This document shows positions 37,245 to 46,769 of a stretch of DNA of 64,000 nucleotides, in pieces. The stretch's first letter is position 1. Every line of letters starts with the position of its first letter. The notes below the pieces were generated by a model. It worked only from the letters and a program-made list of their open reading frames with translations, ran no database searches and was not told where the DNA came from. Origin of the DNA: Planctomycetaceae bacterium (GTDB lineage: Bacteria; Planctomycetota; UBA1135; GCA-002686595). The stretch lies in contig WYBT01000024.1 in assembly GCA_011525785.1 (NCBI GenBank), forward strand, positions 124,001 through 188,000. Reading direction: 5' to 3'. The translations under genes were made by a program, and so were the position numbers.

Positions 37245-38042
37245 TCAACCTTGAGCAGCGCTCGCAAGCGGCGTCGGCCGCGGACTCAAGAGCGCGACTC
37301 GGCGGGCGAGTTCACCCAGGCAGTGCAGCTCCAGCCCGCGCTGTCCGGATTGCGAGAACAACGTCCGCCGCCGGCAGGACTGCTGGATGCGCGCGCTGCG
37401 CGGAAGCCAGCCGGCGAGGCGCGGCTCGCGCGCGAGGAAGCGCTCGCACACGCCCGCGAGCTGACGGGCGAGCTCGCGCGCCTCGTCGACGCCGCTGACG
37501 CAGTTGAGCACCAGCTCGGGCGTGGCGAGGTCGAGCCCGCGTTCGTCTGCGTGCTGGTGCAGCGCCTTGATCAGGCCGTACGCATCGCTGAGCGCCGCAG
37601 GATCGGGCGTCGTGACCACCAGCACCAGCCGCGCGCGCGCGCCGAAGTGCAGCACGTCCGCGCCGATGCCGGCCGGACTGTCGGCGATCACCAGGTCGTA
37701 GTCGCGCGCCAATCGCTCGAGGTCGCGCGCGAGCCGCTCGAGCGCCGCGCCGTCGAGGTTCGCGAGCTGCGCCACGCCGCTCGCGGCCGGGAGCACGTGA
37801 AGGCCCGCCGCGCCTTCGATCACGCACTCTTCGAGCTCGCAGCGCCCGTTCAGCGCGTCTTCGCTGGTCCAACGCGGCTCGAGGCCGAGCAGCACGTCGA
37901 GATTGGCGAGGCCCAGGTCGAGATCGACGAGCAGCACGCGCAGCCCGCGCCCGGCGAGGTGCGTCGCGAGGTTGGCGGCCAGCGTGCTCTTGCCGACGCC
38001 GCCCTTGCCGCCCGAGACCAGCACCATCGGCGCGGCGCTCAC
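37245..38042 (-). CDS. flhG: MinD-like flagellar number regulator FlhG/FleN
   Basis: 265 aa from GTG 38042, which overlaps the flhF stop as GTGA and has GGGAGG upstream. The deviant Walker A SGGKGGVGKSTLAANLA is at the N-terminus. VLLVDLDLGLANLDVLLGL (Walker A' and switch), LVIADSPAGIGADVL (Walker B) and VTTPDPAALSDAYGLIKAL follow. It is an ATPase that, with FlhF, limits flagellar number and site. The N-terminal FlhF-activating extension seen in some FlhG (DQAxxLR) is absent: the protein starts almost at the Walker A. Confidence 0.92.
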   Translation of the reverse strand: MSAAPMVLVSGGKGGVGKSTLAANLATHLAGRGLRVLLVDLDLGLANLDVLLGLEPRWTSEDALNGRCELEECVIEGAAGLHVLPAASGVAQLANLDGAALERLARDLERLARDYDLVIADSPAGIGADVLHFGARARLVLVVTTPDPAALSDAYGLIKALHQHADERGLDLATPELVLNCVSGVDEARELARQLAGVCERFLAREPRLAGWLPRSARIQQSCRRRTLFSQSGQRGLELHCLGELARRVALLSPRPTPLASAAQG

Positions 38043-39025
38043 GCGAGCCTCCCGCGCAGGAACAGATCGGCGAAGCGCTCGGCGTGCGCGCGTTCGAGGT
38101 GCGCGGACACGTCGGGCCCGTCGCACAGGAAGGCCACTCCCACCTTGGCTTCGGCGGCCGCCTCGAGCACCGGCGCGGGCGCGCGCGTCTCGTCGAGCTT
38201 GGTCACGATCCACGCTTGCGGACGCGTGGGAGCAAAGCTGCGGCGCGCTTCGTCGAGCGCGGCGCGCGTCGAAGCCGCCGAGAGCACGAGGTAGGTCGAC
38301 AGCCGCTCGGTGTCCGCGCCCAAGGACTGCGCGAGCTGCTCGAGCGCGCGCGCATCGCGCGGCGAACGCCCGGTGGTGTCGACGAACACGCAGTCGCGGT
38401 CCGAGCTGCGCGCGAGCACTTGCGCCAGCGCGGCCGCGTCAGGAGCGACGGCGAACGGCGCCTGCATGAGCTGAGCGAAGGCGGAGAGCTGTTCGCTCGC
38501 CCCGGGCCGCTGCGTGTCCATGCACACCAGCGACACGCGCCGGCCGACGCGCGCCATGCGCGAGGCGATCTTGGCCAGCGTAGTGGTCTTGCCCACTCCG
38601 GTCGGACCGACGAAGGCGAGCACCGCCGGCTGACCGCGCTCGAGCGCCGAGCGCGACGCGGGGCGCGGACCGGGCGCGACGAGCACGCGCGCGCCGAGGA
38701 ATTCCGCCGCCGCGTCGAGTGCGTAGGGACCGCGAGCGCCGCTGCGCTCCACGTGCGCCAGCGTGGCGTCGATCAGCGCGCGCGAAGTACCGCTGCGTTC
38801 GAGCGCGCGCTCGACATCGGCGAAGCCCGAGGGCCGCGCGGCGCCGCGTGCGGACGCGAGCTCACCACGCGCGACGGCCGTACGCACCGGATCGGCGACC
38901 GCGACCAGCACGTCGCCGTCGGGCAAGGTCTCGTGCGAGAGCAGCAGCGCATTGTCGCCGAATTGCCGCCCCGCACGGCTCAGCGCGTCGCGCAGGTCGC
39001 GGCCGCGGACTCGATGGATCTGCAC
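38039..39025 (-). CDS. flhF: SRP-type GTPase FlhF
   Basis: 328 aa from GTG 39025, with GGAGGA upstream. The N-terminal B domain is short (QIHRVRGRDLRDALSRAGRQFGDNALLLSHETL). The NG GTPase domain has G1 VGPTGVGKTTTLAKIA, SLVCMDTQRPGASEQL, VFVDTTGRSPRD (G3) and WIVTKLDETRAPAP (G4). FlhF recruits early flagellar components to the pole. It starts three bases before the flhA stop ends and overlaps flhG, so the group is translationally coupled. Confidence 0.92.
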   Translation of the reverse strand: MQIHRVRGRDLRDALSRAGRQFGDNALLLSHETLPDGDVLVAVADPVRTAVARGELASARGAARPSGFADVERALERSGTSRALIDATLAHVERSGARGPYALDAAAEFLGARVLVAPGPRPASRSALERGQPAVLAFVGPTGVGKTTTLAKIASRMARVGRRVSLVCMDTQRPGASEQLSAFAQLMQAPFAVAPDAAALAQVLARSSDRDCVFVDTTGRSPRDARALEQLAQSLGADTERLSTYLVLSAASTRAALDEARRSFAPTRPQAWIVTKLDETRAPAPVLEAAAEAKVGVAFLCDGPDVSAHLERAHAERFADLFLRGRLA

Positions 39026-39027
39026 GG

Positions 39028-41136
39028 CTAGTCCTCCAGTCGCACGGTGGCGACCGTGTTGAGCGCCTTGGCGGGCGTGACTTCCTGGTACGAGAGCACG
39101 CTGACCTTGGGCAGCGACGCGCGCACCAGCTCGCCGAGGAAGCGACGCACGTTGGCGCGCGCGAGCAGCACGACGTCCGCGCCAGTCTTCGCGCCTTGCG
39201 CGACGTGCTCGCCGACCTTTTCGATCAGGCGCTGCAGGTAGGCCGGGCTGACCGGCGGCGTCTCGGGATCGCTCGCGCCGCCCACCGCTGTCGCCAGGCG
39301 CGCTTCGATGCGCGGATCGAGCGTGACGACGTGGACCACGCCGCCTTGATCGGCGTGCAGCTCGCACAGCGCGCGGCCCAGGCGCTGGCGCACGAGTTCG
39401 GTGAGCGTGTCGGGGTCCTTGGTGCGCGACACGTTGTCGGCGAGCACCTCGAGGATCGCCGCCATGTTGCGCACCGCGACGCCTTCGCGCAGCAGGTTGC
39501 GCAGCACGGCCTGCACCTCGCCGTAGCCGATCTTGGCCGGAATGAGCTCCTCGACCACGGCGGGCGAGAGCTTCTTGGCGTTCTCGACCAGCTCCTTCAC
39601 GTCGTCGCGCGTCAGCACGTCGCCCAGCGCGCCGCGCAGCACTTCGGTGAGGTGCGTGACCAGCACGCTGACCGGATCGACGACGGTGTAGCCGAGCAGC
39701 TCGGCCTCGTCGCGCGCGCTCTCGGGCACCCACAGCGCGGGCAAGCCGAAGGCCGGGTCCACGGTCGCCTTGCCGCGCAACTTGCCGCTGACCGCGCCCG
39801 AGTCCATGGCCAGCATCTGGCCGGGCTCGATCTCGCCGCGCGCCACTTCCTGGCCGCCGATGAGCACACGGTACGAGTTGGGCGCGAGCTTGATGTTGTC
39901 CTTGATGCGCACCGGCGGCAGCACCACTCCCTCGCGCGACGCGAAGCGACGCCGCAGTTGCGCGATGTGCTCGAGAATTCCCTGCCCGCGCGGATCCTGC
40001 ACGAGCGGGATGAGCCGGTACCCGATCTCGAGCGCGATGCGGTCGACCTTGAGCAGCTCGAGCGCGATCTCGCTCTCCTGCTCGGCGCTGGGCGCGGCGG
40101 GCTTGGCGGCCTGCGCGGGATCGACCGCCGGCGCGGGCGGCGTCATCAGCTCCTCGGCGGACTTGACGTCGCGCGTCGAGCGCCAGGCGAGCAGCAGCAT
40201 CGTCGCCAGCAGGAAGAACGGGATCTTCGGCAGCCCGGGCAGCAGCCCGATCATGAACAGCATGCCCGAGGCGATCAGCGTGGCGCGCGGGCGTCCGCCC
40301 AGTTGCGCCATCATCTGCACGCCCAGGCTCGCTTCGCTGGTGGCCTTGGTCACCAGCACGCCAGAGGCGGTCGAGACCAGCAGCGCGGGGATCTGGCTCA
40401 CCAGACCGTCGCCGATCGAGAGCATCGAGTAGCGCTGGCCGGCCTCGGCCAGGGTCGCGCCGTTGAACATCGCGATGGTCACGCCGCCCACTAGGTTGAG
40501 CGCCGTGATGATCAATCCGGCGATCGCGTCGCCGCGGACGAACTTCGAGGCGCCGTCCATGGCCCCGTAGAACTCGGCCTCGGACGAGACCTGCGCGCGG
40601 CGGCGGCGTGCTTCATCGGCGTCGATCAGGCCGCTGTTCAAGTCGGCGTCGATCGCCATCTGCTTGCCGGGCATCGCGTCGAGCACGAAGCGCGCGGACA
40701 CTTCGCTGATGCGCGTGGCGCCTTTGGTGATGACCACGAACTGGATCACCACCAGGATCAGGAACACGATGATCCCGACGGTCAGGTTCGAGCCGCACAC
40801 GTACTCGCCGAAGGCGTGGATGATCGCGCCGGCGTCGCCGCCGGAGAGGATCAGGCGCGTGCTGGCGACGTTGAGGCCCAGGCGGAACAAGGTCGAGAAG
40901 AGCAGCAGCGAAGGGAACACCGAAAGCTCGGCCGCGCGCGCCGAGTTCATCGACAGCAGCAGCAGCAGGAGCGACGACGCGAGGTTGAGCGCGAGCAGCG
41001 CGTCGAGCAGCGCCGGCGGGAGCGGTGAGACCAGCGTCACCACCAGCCCCAGCACGCCCAGGCCGACGACCCAGTCGGAGTAGCGCCGCAGCGCTGCCCC
41101 CAGTTGCTCCGCCGCTTGCTTGCTGGTCTGCGCCAT
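39028..41136 (-). CDS. flhA: Flagellar type III export gate protein FlhA
   Basis: 702 aa, normal length. Eight N-terminal TM segments with the FHIPEP signature region STLFRLGLNVASTRLIL. The conserved FHIPEP cytoplasmic loop contains SARFVLDAMPGKQMAIDADLNSGLIDADEARRRR. The C-terminal cytoplasmic domain (from ~residue 345; IALEIGYRLIPLV, LRNLLREGVAVRNMAAILE) docks chaperone-substrate complexes. A Pro/Ala-rich linker (MTPPAPAVDPAQAAKPAAPS) joins the two halves. Confidence 0.97.
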   Translation of the reverse strand: MAQTSKQAAEQLGAALRRYSDWVVGLGVLGLVVTLVSPLPPALLDALLALNLASSLLLLLLSMNSARAAELSVFPSLLLFSTLFRLGLNVASTRLILSGGDAGAIIHAFGEYVCGSNLTVGIIVFLILVVIQFVVITKGATRISEVSARFVLDAMPGKQMAIDADLNSGLIDADEARRRRAQVSSEAEFYGAMDGASKFVRGDAIAGLIITALNLVGGVTIAMFNGATLAEAGQRYSMLSIGDGLVSQIPALLVSTASGVLVTKATSEASLGVQMMAQLGGRPRATLIASGMLFMIGLLPGLPKIPFFLLATMLLLAWRSTRDVKSAEELMTPPAPAVDPAQAAKPAAPSAEQESEIALELLKVDRIALEIGYRLIPLVQDPRGQGILEHIAQLRRRFASREGVVLPPVRIKDNIKLAPNSYRVLIGGQEVARGEIEPGQMLAMDSGAVSGKLRGKATVDPAFGLPALWVPESARDEAELLGYTVVDPVSVLVTHLTEVLRGALGDVLTRDDVKELVENAKKLSPAVVEELIPAKIGYGEVQAVLRNLLREGVAVRNMAAILEVLADNVSRTKDPDTLTELVRQRLGRALCELHADQGGVVHVVTLDPRIEARLATAVGGASDPETPPVSPAYLQRLIEKVGEHVAQGAKTGADVVLLARANVRRFLGELVRASLPKVSVLSYQEVTPAKALNTVATVRLED

Positions 41137-41144
41137 GGTTCAGC

Positions 41145-42263
41145 TCACGCTCTGGCCGCGAGCGCGGGGCGCGGCGCGTGCTTTTGGACTTCGTAGACGT
41201 AGGCCAGCACCTGCGCGACGGCCTCGTACAGTTCGACCGGGATCGAGTCGCCGATCTCGCAGCGCGCGTGCAGGCTGCGCGCCAGCGGCGCGTTCTCGTA
41301 CACCACGACGCCCGCTTCGCGCGCGAGCTCTTTGATGCGCTGCGCGACGTGGTCGACGCCCTTGGCCACCACGCGCGGCGCGCCGCGCTTCTCGGCCGGC
41401 GCCTCGCGGTCGTACTGCAACGCCACCGCGTAGTGCGTGGGGTTGGTGATGACCACCGTGGCCTTGGGCACTTCGTCCATCATGCGGCGCTGCGCCATCT
41501 CGCGCTGCACGCGGCGGATGCGCGCCTTGACGTGCGGATCGCCTTCCGACTGGCGCGCCTCTTCCTTGATCTCCTTCTTCGACATGCGCAGCTCCTTGTT
41601 GAACTGACGCCGTTGCGCGAACCAGTCGGCGACGCCGATGGCGACGATCGCGAGCAACGCGGCCGAAAGGCAGCGCAGAACGATGTGCCCCAGCGCGACG
41701 AGCGCCGGCCCGACCTCGAGCGCGACCACGGCCGCGACCTCTTCGAGCTGCAACCACGCCGTCCAGGCCGTCACGCCGACGATCACGATGGTCTTCAAGA
41801 GCGACAGACCCGTGCGGATCATGCTCTGCGCGCCGAACAACTTGCGCAGCCCCTTGTTGGGGTCGAGCTTGGCCGGGTCGAGCTCGAGCGCCTTGGTGGC
41901 GACGACGAAGCCGACCTGTCCGTAGCCCGCGAGCGCCGCCAGCGCCATCGAGAGCACCATCAGCACCAGCGCTGGCGCGAAGGTCTCGCTCGCAAAGCTC
42001 TGCAGGAGTCCCGCAGCGTCTTCCACGCTCAGGTCCTCGCGACCGCGCAGCGACACGATCTCGATCACGTTGCGCAGCGTGAGCGCCAGCGCGCGGAACA
42101 TCGACCCGCCGGCGAACAGGAACAGACCCAGCCAGCCGGCGAGCACGAGCGCCGCGAGCAGCTCGCTCGAGAAGACCACCTGGCCGCGCTCGCGCGCCTC
42201 CTGTAGGCGCCGTGGAGTCGCGTCCTCGGTCTTGGAGTCCGGATCGTCGTCTTCGTCGGCCAT
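41145..42263 (-). CDS. flhB: Flagellar export switch protein FlhB
   Basis: 372 aa. Four TM segments in the first ~210 residues, then the cytoplasmic autocleavage domain with the NPTH motif in VVITNPTHYAVALQYD. Upstream motifs SKKEIKEEARQSEGDPHVKARIRR are typical. Self-cleavage at Asn-Pro switches export from rod/hook to filament proteins. N-terminal ADEDDDPDSKTEDATPRRLQEARERG is the family standard. Confidence 0.97.
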   Translation of the reverse strand: MADEDDDPDSKTEDATPRRLQEARERGQVVFSSELLAALVLAGWLGLFLFAGGSMFRALALTLRNVIEIVSLRGREDLSVEDAAGLLQSFASETFAPALVLMVLSMALAALAGYGQVGFVVATKALELDPAKLDPNKGLRKLFGAQSMIRTGLSLLKTIVIVGVTAWTAWLQLEEVAAVVALEVGPALVALGHIVLRCLSAALLAIVAIGVADWFAQRRQFNKELRMSKKEIKEEARQSEGDPHVKARIRRVQREMAQRRMMDEVPKATVVITNPTHYAVALQYDREAPAEKRGAPRVVAKGVDHVAQRIKELAREAGVVVYENAPLARSLHARCEIGDSIPVELYEAVAQVLAYVYEVQKHAPRPALAARA

Positions 42264-42266
42264 GGC

Positions 42267-43034
42267 TCAGGCGCCCAGCTCTCCGAGGACCTGTGTCAGC
42301 CCGCTGTCGACCGCGTCGAACAGCGTCGTCAGCGCCGGCGCGATCAGCGGCGCGAACAGCGTCATCGCGCCCAGGCCGACCATGATGCGCAGCGTGAAGC
42401 CGACCTCGAGCACGTTGAGCGCGGGCACGGTCCGCGCGAGCAGACCCATGACGAGCGAGGTCAGCGCGAGCAGCACCAGCACCGGCGCCGCGAAGGTGAT
42501 GCCGGCGGCGAACATCTGCGCGAGCTGACGCGTCGCGAGGGCCGCGAGCTCGCCATCGATGGCGAAGTCGCCGACGGGTGCGCGCTCGAAGGACGCGGCG
42601 AGCGCGCGCAGCACCAGGTGGTGACCGTCGACCGCGAGCAGCCCGAGGATGAAGGCCGCCTCGTACAACTGCGTCACCAGCGGCGTGCTAAGGCCCGTCG
42701 CCGGGTCGACCACGTTGGCCATGTTGAAGGCCATCTCCTGGCCGATCATCTCGCCGCTGACGCGCACGGCGAGCAGCGCGAACTGGAGCACCAGCGCCAG
42801 CGACAGCCCGATCAGGACCTCGCGCAACGCCATCAGTCCGAAGGCCAGCGGAGCCTGCGCATCGGGGAGCGGAACGCCGTGCGTCGAGTACGACAGCAGC
42901 GCCAGCGAGGCGATCAACGCAACCTTCGCGCCGCCGAAGGTCGACTCGGCGCCGAAGAAGGGCGTGGCGAGCACGAGCGCGCTGGTGCGCGTCATGTACA
43001 AGCCGAAGGCGGCCAGGGTTCCGTCGGGCAGCAT
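42267..43034 (-). CDS. fliR: Flagellar export gate protein FliR
   Basis: 255 aa with six hydrophobic segments and FliR-typical stretches (YMTRTSALVLATPFFGAESTF without the full conserved charge pattern, GEMIGQEMAFNMANVVDPATG, LYEAAFILGLLAVDGHHLVLRAL, FAPLIAPALTTLFD). It is part of the FliP5Q4R1 export channel. The flhB start follows its stop by three bases. Confidence 0.95.
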   Translation of the reverse strand: MLPDGTLAAFGLYMTRTSALVLATPFFGAESTFGGAKVALIASLALLSYSTHGVPLPDAQAPLAFGLMALREVLIGLSLALVLQFALLAVRVSGEMIGQEMAFNMANVVDPATGLSTPLVTQLYEAAFILGLLAVDGHHLVLRALAASFERAPVGDFAIDGELAALATRQLAQMFAAGITFAAPVLVLLALTSLVMGLLARTVPALNVLEVGFTLRIMVGLGAMTLFAPLIAPALTTLFDAVDSGLTQVLGELGA

Positions 43035-43041
43035 GGCGCGT

Positions 43042-43320
43042 TCACGAGAGCCCGAAGCTGAGGAGTTGGCCGAAGACCCGCAGCGTGTAGTCGCGCAGGA
43101 GCCCCAGCGCCGGGACGAGCAGCAGCAGCGCCACGCCGAGCACCGCGAGCATCTTGGGAACGAGCGAGAGCGTCTGTTCCTGCACGCTGGTGAGCGCTTG
43201 GAAGATGCTCACGCCGACGCCCACGATCAGACCGACGATCAGGACCGGGCCGGCGAGCAGGAGCGAGGTGACCAGCATCTCGCGCGCGAGCTCTGCGACC
43301 CTGAGATCGAGTTCGTTCAC
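43042..43320 (-). CDS. fliQ: Flagellar export gate protein FliQ
   Basis: 92 aa, standard size. Two hydrophobic hairpin helices (LVTSLLLAGPVLIVGLIVGVGVS split by a short loop from LAVLGVALLLLVPALGLL) with the signature ALTSVQEQTLSLVPK between them. It lies 10 bases after fliP and 7 before fliR. Confidence 0.96.
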   Translation of the reverse strand: MNELDLRVAELAREMLVTSLLLAGPVLIVGLIVGVGVSIFQALTSVQEQTLSLVPKMLAVLGVALLLLVPALGLLRDYTLRVFGQLLSFGLS

Positions 43321-43330
43321 GGCGCGCGCC

Positions 43331-44158
43331 TCAGCGGACCACGAAGGACGAGACCAGCGTCTCGCAGATCAAGTGCCAGCCGTCGACGAGCACGAACAAG
43401 AGGATCTTGAACGGCGTGGACACCATCACAGGCGGCAACATGAACATGCCCATGGAGAGCAGCACGCTGGCGATCACCAGGTCGATCACCAGGAACGGCA
43501 GGAACAAGAGGAACCCCATCTGGAACGCGGTCTTGAGCTCGCTGGTGACGAACGCGGGCACGACCACGCGCAGCGGCAAGGACTCGAGCTCGCGCTCGGC
43601 CTGCGGCAGCTCGGCGAGGTCGGAGAACAGCTCCAGCTCGCTGACGCGCGTGTTGGCCACCAGGAAGCCGCGCAGCTCGACCCAGGCCGCTTCACCCGCG
43701 GGCTGCATCGCCATCTGGCCCGCGCGGTAAGGCACCCACGCTCGCTCCCAGATGCGTTCGGCGACCGGCGCCATCACGAAGGTCGTGAGGAACAGCGCGA
43801 GGCCGATGATCACCGGGTTGGGCGGCAGTTCGTTGGTCGACAGCGCGCGCCGCACGAAGCTCATCACGATCACGATGCGCGTGAAGCTCGTGATGGTGAT
43901 CAGGATCGCGGGCAGCAGCGAGAGGATCGTGAGCAGCACCGCGATCTCGACCGCCGTCGAGAGCCGGCCCTCGTCAAAGCTCTGCGCGCCGATGCGGCCC
44001 AGTTCGTCGACCGCGCCGGGCGCGAGCTCGGCGGACGCGCCGCCCGCGGGCGCGAGCGGGGCCGCTGCTTCCAGCGCCTCCTGTGCGTGCAGCGGCGCGG
44101 CGAAGAACAGGACCGCGAGCAGCGCGAGTCCGCGGGCGATTTGGCGCCAGCTCGTCAT
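43331..44158 (-). CDS. fliP: Flagellar export gate protein FliP
   Basis: 275 aa. A signal peptide (RGLALLAVLFFAAPLHAQ) precedes an Ala-rich linker and the conserved core (LLTILSLLPAILITITSFTRIVIV, NPVIIGLALFLTTFVMAP, VVPAFVTSELKTAFQMGFLLFLPFLVIDLVIAS, LPPVMVSTPFKILLFVLVDGWHL). The start overlaps the fliO stop (ATGA). Confidence 0.97.
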   Translation of the reverse strand: MTSWRQIARGLALLAVLFFAAPLHAQEALEAAAPLAPAGGASAELAPGAVDELGRIGAQSFDEGRLSTAVEIAVLLTILSLLPAILITITSFTRIVIVMSFVRRALSTNELPPNPVIIGLALFLTTFVMAPVAERIWERAWVPYRAGQMAMQPAGEAAWVELRGFLVANTRVSELELFSDLAELPQAERELESLPLRVVVPAFVTSELKTAFQMGFLLFLPFLVIDLVIASVLLSMGMFMLPPVMVSTPFKILLFVLVDGWHLICETLVSSFVVR

Positions 44159-44610
44159 CCGAGGATCCCCTCTTTGCGCAGGCGCTCGACGGCGAGCTTG
44201 GGCGCGACACGTTCGAGCACGCTGGCGAAGGCTTGCGCGTCGGCGCGCGAAGGCGCAGGCGCGGACTGCGGCGCGATCACCGCGTCGAGTTCAGAGATCG
44301 CCGTCAGTTCCTTCTCGCCCAGGCCGAGCAGGAACGTGCGGTCGTAGCAGCGCACCACGGCGAGGCGTTGCTTGCCGCCCAGCGGCAGCACGTCCATCAC
44401 CTGCAGCGAGCGCGCAGCGGCGCGGCGCGTGAGCGCGCGGCCGAAGAGGCGCTTGAGCGCGGCCGCGACGGCCACGATCGCGATCAGCAGGCCGACGCAC
44501 ACCACCACGTAGCGGGTCATGTCGGGCCCCTGGGCGGCGGTGAGTTCGCCGGCCTCGGCCCGCCAGGGGGCCGCCAGCAGTACGGCGCAAGCAAGCGTGG
44601 GGATCGGCAT
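44155..44610 (-). CDS. fliO: FliO-like export assembly protein
   Basis: 151 aa. A signal-like N-terminus (TLACAVLLAAPWRAEA), one TM (YVVVCVGLLIAIVAVAAAL) and a soluble domain with the FliO pattern SLQVMDVLPLGGKQRLAVVRCYDRTFLLGL. FliO assists FliP oligomerisation. It is the first gene of the operon that continues to 34791 and diverges from the HDOD-GGDEF gene across 206 bases. Confidence 0.85.
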   Translation of the reverse strand: MPIPTLACAVLLAAPWRAEAGELTAAQGPDMTRYVVVCVGLLIAIVAVAAALKRLFGRALTRRAAARSLQVMDVLPLGGKQRLAVVRCYDRTFLLGLGEKELTAISELDAVIAPQSAPAPSRADAQAFASVLERVAPKLAVERLRKEGILG

Positions 44611-44816
44611 GGCGGAGCGGGAGGCCGAGTCGTGCTCAGCCCTCCCGCGCCGCGTGTGTCGTGAAAGGCGACGGAAAGCTTGTGTCGCGATTTCCGACAG
44701 TGCGGCCCCCGTCCCAGGTTCGGGCCGGCGCGCGCCTCACGTCGCACTCCGCGCGGGACCGAAAACCAGTGCTGGTCCAGCCGCTTCCCCCCCCCGAAAG
44801 TCGCATCGCGTGTCCC

Positions 44817-46769
44817 ATGCACAGCTTCCACCGCGCTCAACTCGCATTGCAGCAGCTCGAGTCGCTGTCCTCGCCGCCTGAATCGATCCTCAGATTGCTC
44901 GAGTTGACGCTGTGCGAGCGGCCCTCCGTCGCGGACATCGCCGCGCTGGTCCGCACCGATCCCGCGCTGGCCGTCGAGGTGCTGCGCCGACTGCCCCCTG
45001 ACGCGCGGCGGCGACGCAATGCGCTCGATCTGCCGCTGGCCGTCACGACCTTGGGAGTCAAAGGGGCCCGCGAGCTCGCGCTGCGCAGCCCGCTGCGCGG
45101 TGAAGTGAGCATCTTCGACGCCGAAGAGGGCGCGGTGTGCTCGCTCTCGGCGCGCAAGCACTCGGTGGCCTGCGGCGCCGTCGCGCGCGAGCTCGCGCTG
45201 GCGCTCGACTACCCCGATGCGGAGGTGGCCTACGCGGCCGGACTTCTCGCGTCGATCGGGTTGCTCGCGCAGTGGGACTTGTTCTCCGACGAGCTTCCGC
45301 AGTTGCGCGGGCAGTTGGCCAGCCGGCCGGCGCAGGAGCGCCTGGAGCTCGAACAGCGCATCCTGGGCGTCGACCACGAGTCGCTGGGCATCGTGCTGGC
45401 GCAGAGCTGGAACCTGCCGGTGGAGCTGCACGACGTGTTGCTCGCCGCCTACCGCAGCCCCGAGCAGATCAAGCGCCTGGCGGAGAACGGCTCGGACCTG
45501 ATGTTGATGACGATCGCGCGCTGCTCGTCGCGGCTGGCCCACCTCGCGGGCTTCCCGTGCTACGCCGCTTCGCGTCTGGAGGACGCGGAGACGGACGTGG
45601 TCGAGCTGCTGAGCGAGATCGACGTCGAGGCCGTGCTCGAGCAGGCCCGCAGCGCGGTCGGCGCGGCGTCCGAACTCTCGCGGCCGCTGGCGCGGACCAC
45701 GCAAGCGGCCTTCGAGAGCATGCGCCGCACGCACGAAGAACTGCGCCGCCGCTTGCTCGAAACCGAGCGCCAGCTGCGCGCCGAGGAATCGGTCAACACC
45801 GTGCTCCAGTACGGCCTGAATCGACTCGGCGACGGCGATCCGCTGCCGGGCGTGATGTTCCGCGCCATGGAGTCGATGGGCTTCCACCGCCTCTCGTGCC
45901 TCGAGCTCGACGAGCAGTCCAGCAAGATCGAAGTGCGCGGCTCGTGCGCCGCCAGCGGACACACGCGCGTCAGCGAAGGCATCTGGATGCCGTACTCGGG
46001 CAGCCTGGACGGCCTGGTCGGGCCGGCGATCCTCAAGCGCGACGATCCCTCGCTCGAGCGTCAGGCCGTGCTCGAGTTGATCGGCGTCGCCAGCGCGGCC
46101 TTCGCGCCGCTGCGCGCACGCGTCGCCGGCAAGCGCCTCGCGCTCGTCGCCGACCGCGGCCGCGCCGGACGTGCGCCCGTCGCAGGTGAAGAACGCTGCC
46201 TGGGCATCATCGCCGAGCAGCTCACGCTGCTCTTGCAGTTCGAGGAGCTGACCAAGGAAAAGGAGCGCCTCGCCACGCAGGATCCGCTGACCGGCGCCGC
46301 GACGCGACGACGGTTGATGGATCGGCTTGAGTTCATGATCACGCAGAGCACGCGCACGAAGCTGCCCTTCTCGCTGCTGATCATGGACCTCGATCACTTC
46401 AAGCAGTTCAACGACACCATGGGCCACCAGATCGGCGATCGCCTGCTGCAGGACCTGGTCAAGATCCTGCACCGCAACGTGCGCAAGGGCGATCTGGTCG
46501 CGCGCTACGGCGGCGAGGAGTTCGTGGTGCTGCTGCCCAGTTGCCCGCTCGAGAACGCGGTCGCCGTGGCCGACGACCTGCGCACCGCGGTGTTCGACTA
46601 CGGCGTCGAGCAGCGCGAGAGCTACAAGGGCCTGCCGGTGTCGGTCTCGATCGGCGCAGCGCAGTGGAGCGGCGGCGAGCTGCCCCTGTCGCTGATCGCG
46701 CGCGCCGACGCGGCGCTGTACGCCTCCAAGCACGCCGGGCGCAACCGCGTCACAGCAGCGGCGGCCTGA
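44817..46769 (+). CDS. HDOD - GAF-like - GGDEF diguanylate cyclase
   Basis: 650 aa from the ATG at 44817; the open frame continues upstream without a convincing start. Residues ~10-215 are an HDOD domain (SVADIAALVRTDPALAVEVLRRL, VAYAAGLLASIGLLAQW). A helical linker (~285-330) and a GAF-like region (~335-455; MESMGFHRLSCLELDEQSS) lead to the GGDEF domain: MDLDHFKQFNDTMGHQIGD, active site GGEEF at 565-569 and an inhibitory site R556KGD559 exactly five residues before it. It should make c-di-GMP under product inhibition. It diverges from the flagellar export operon, which suggests a role in motility control. Confidence 0.92.
   Translation: MHSFHRAQLALQQLESLSSPPESILRLLELTLCERPSVADIAALVRTDPALAVEVLRRLPPDARRRRNALDLPLAVTTLGVKGARELALRSPLRGEVSIFDAEEGAVCSLSARKHSVACGAVARELALALDYPDAEVAYAAGLLASIGLLAQWDLFSDELPQLRGQLASRPAQERLELEQRILGVDHESLGIVLAQSWNLPVELHDVLLAAYRSPEQIKRLAENGSDLMLMTIARCSSRLAHLAGFPCYAASRLEDAETDVVELLSEIDVEAVLEQARSAVGAASELSRPLARTTQAAFESMRRTHEELRRRLLETERQLRAEESVNTVLQYGLNRLGDGDPLPGVMFRAMESMGFHRLSCLELDEQSSKIEVRGSCAASGHTRVSEGIWMPYSGSLDGLVGPAILKRDDPSLERQAVLELIGVASAAFAPLRARVAGKRLALVADRGRAGRAPVAGEERCLGIIAEQLTLLLQFEELTKEKERLATQDPLTGAATRRRLMDRLEFMITQSTRTKLPFSLLIMDLDHFKQFNDTMGHQIGDRLLQDLVKILHRNVRKGDLVARYGGEEFVVLLPSCPLENAVAVADDLRTAVFDYGVEQRESYKGLPVSVSIGAAQWSGGELPLSLIARADAALYASKHAGRNRVTAAAA

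Noticed and set aside
36986..37267. Longer start (37267) for the small membrane protein
   Set aside because: It would overlap flhG by 23 bases; the ATG at 37237 lies just after the flhG stop and keeps both TM segments.
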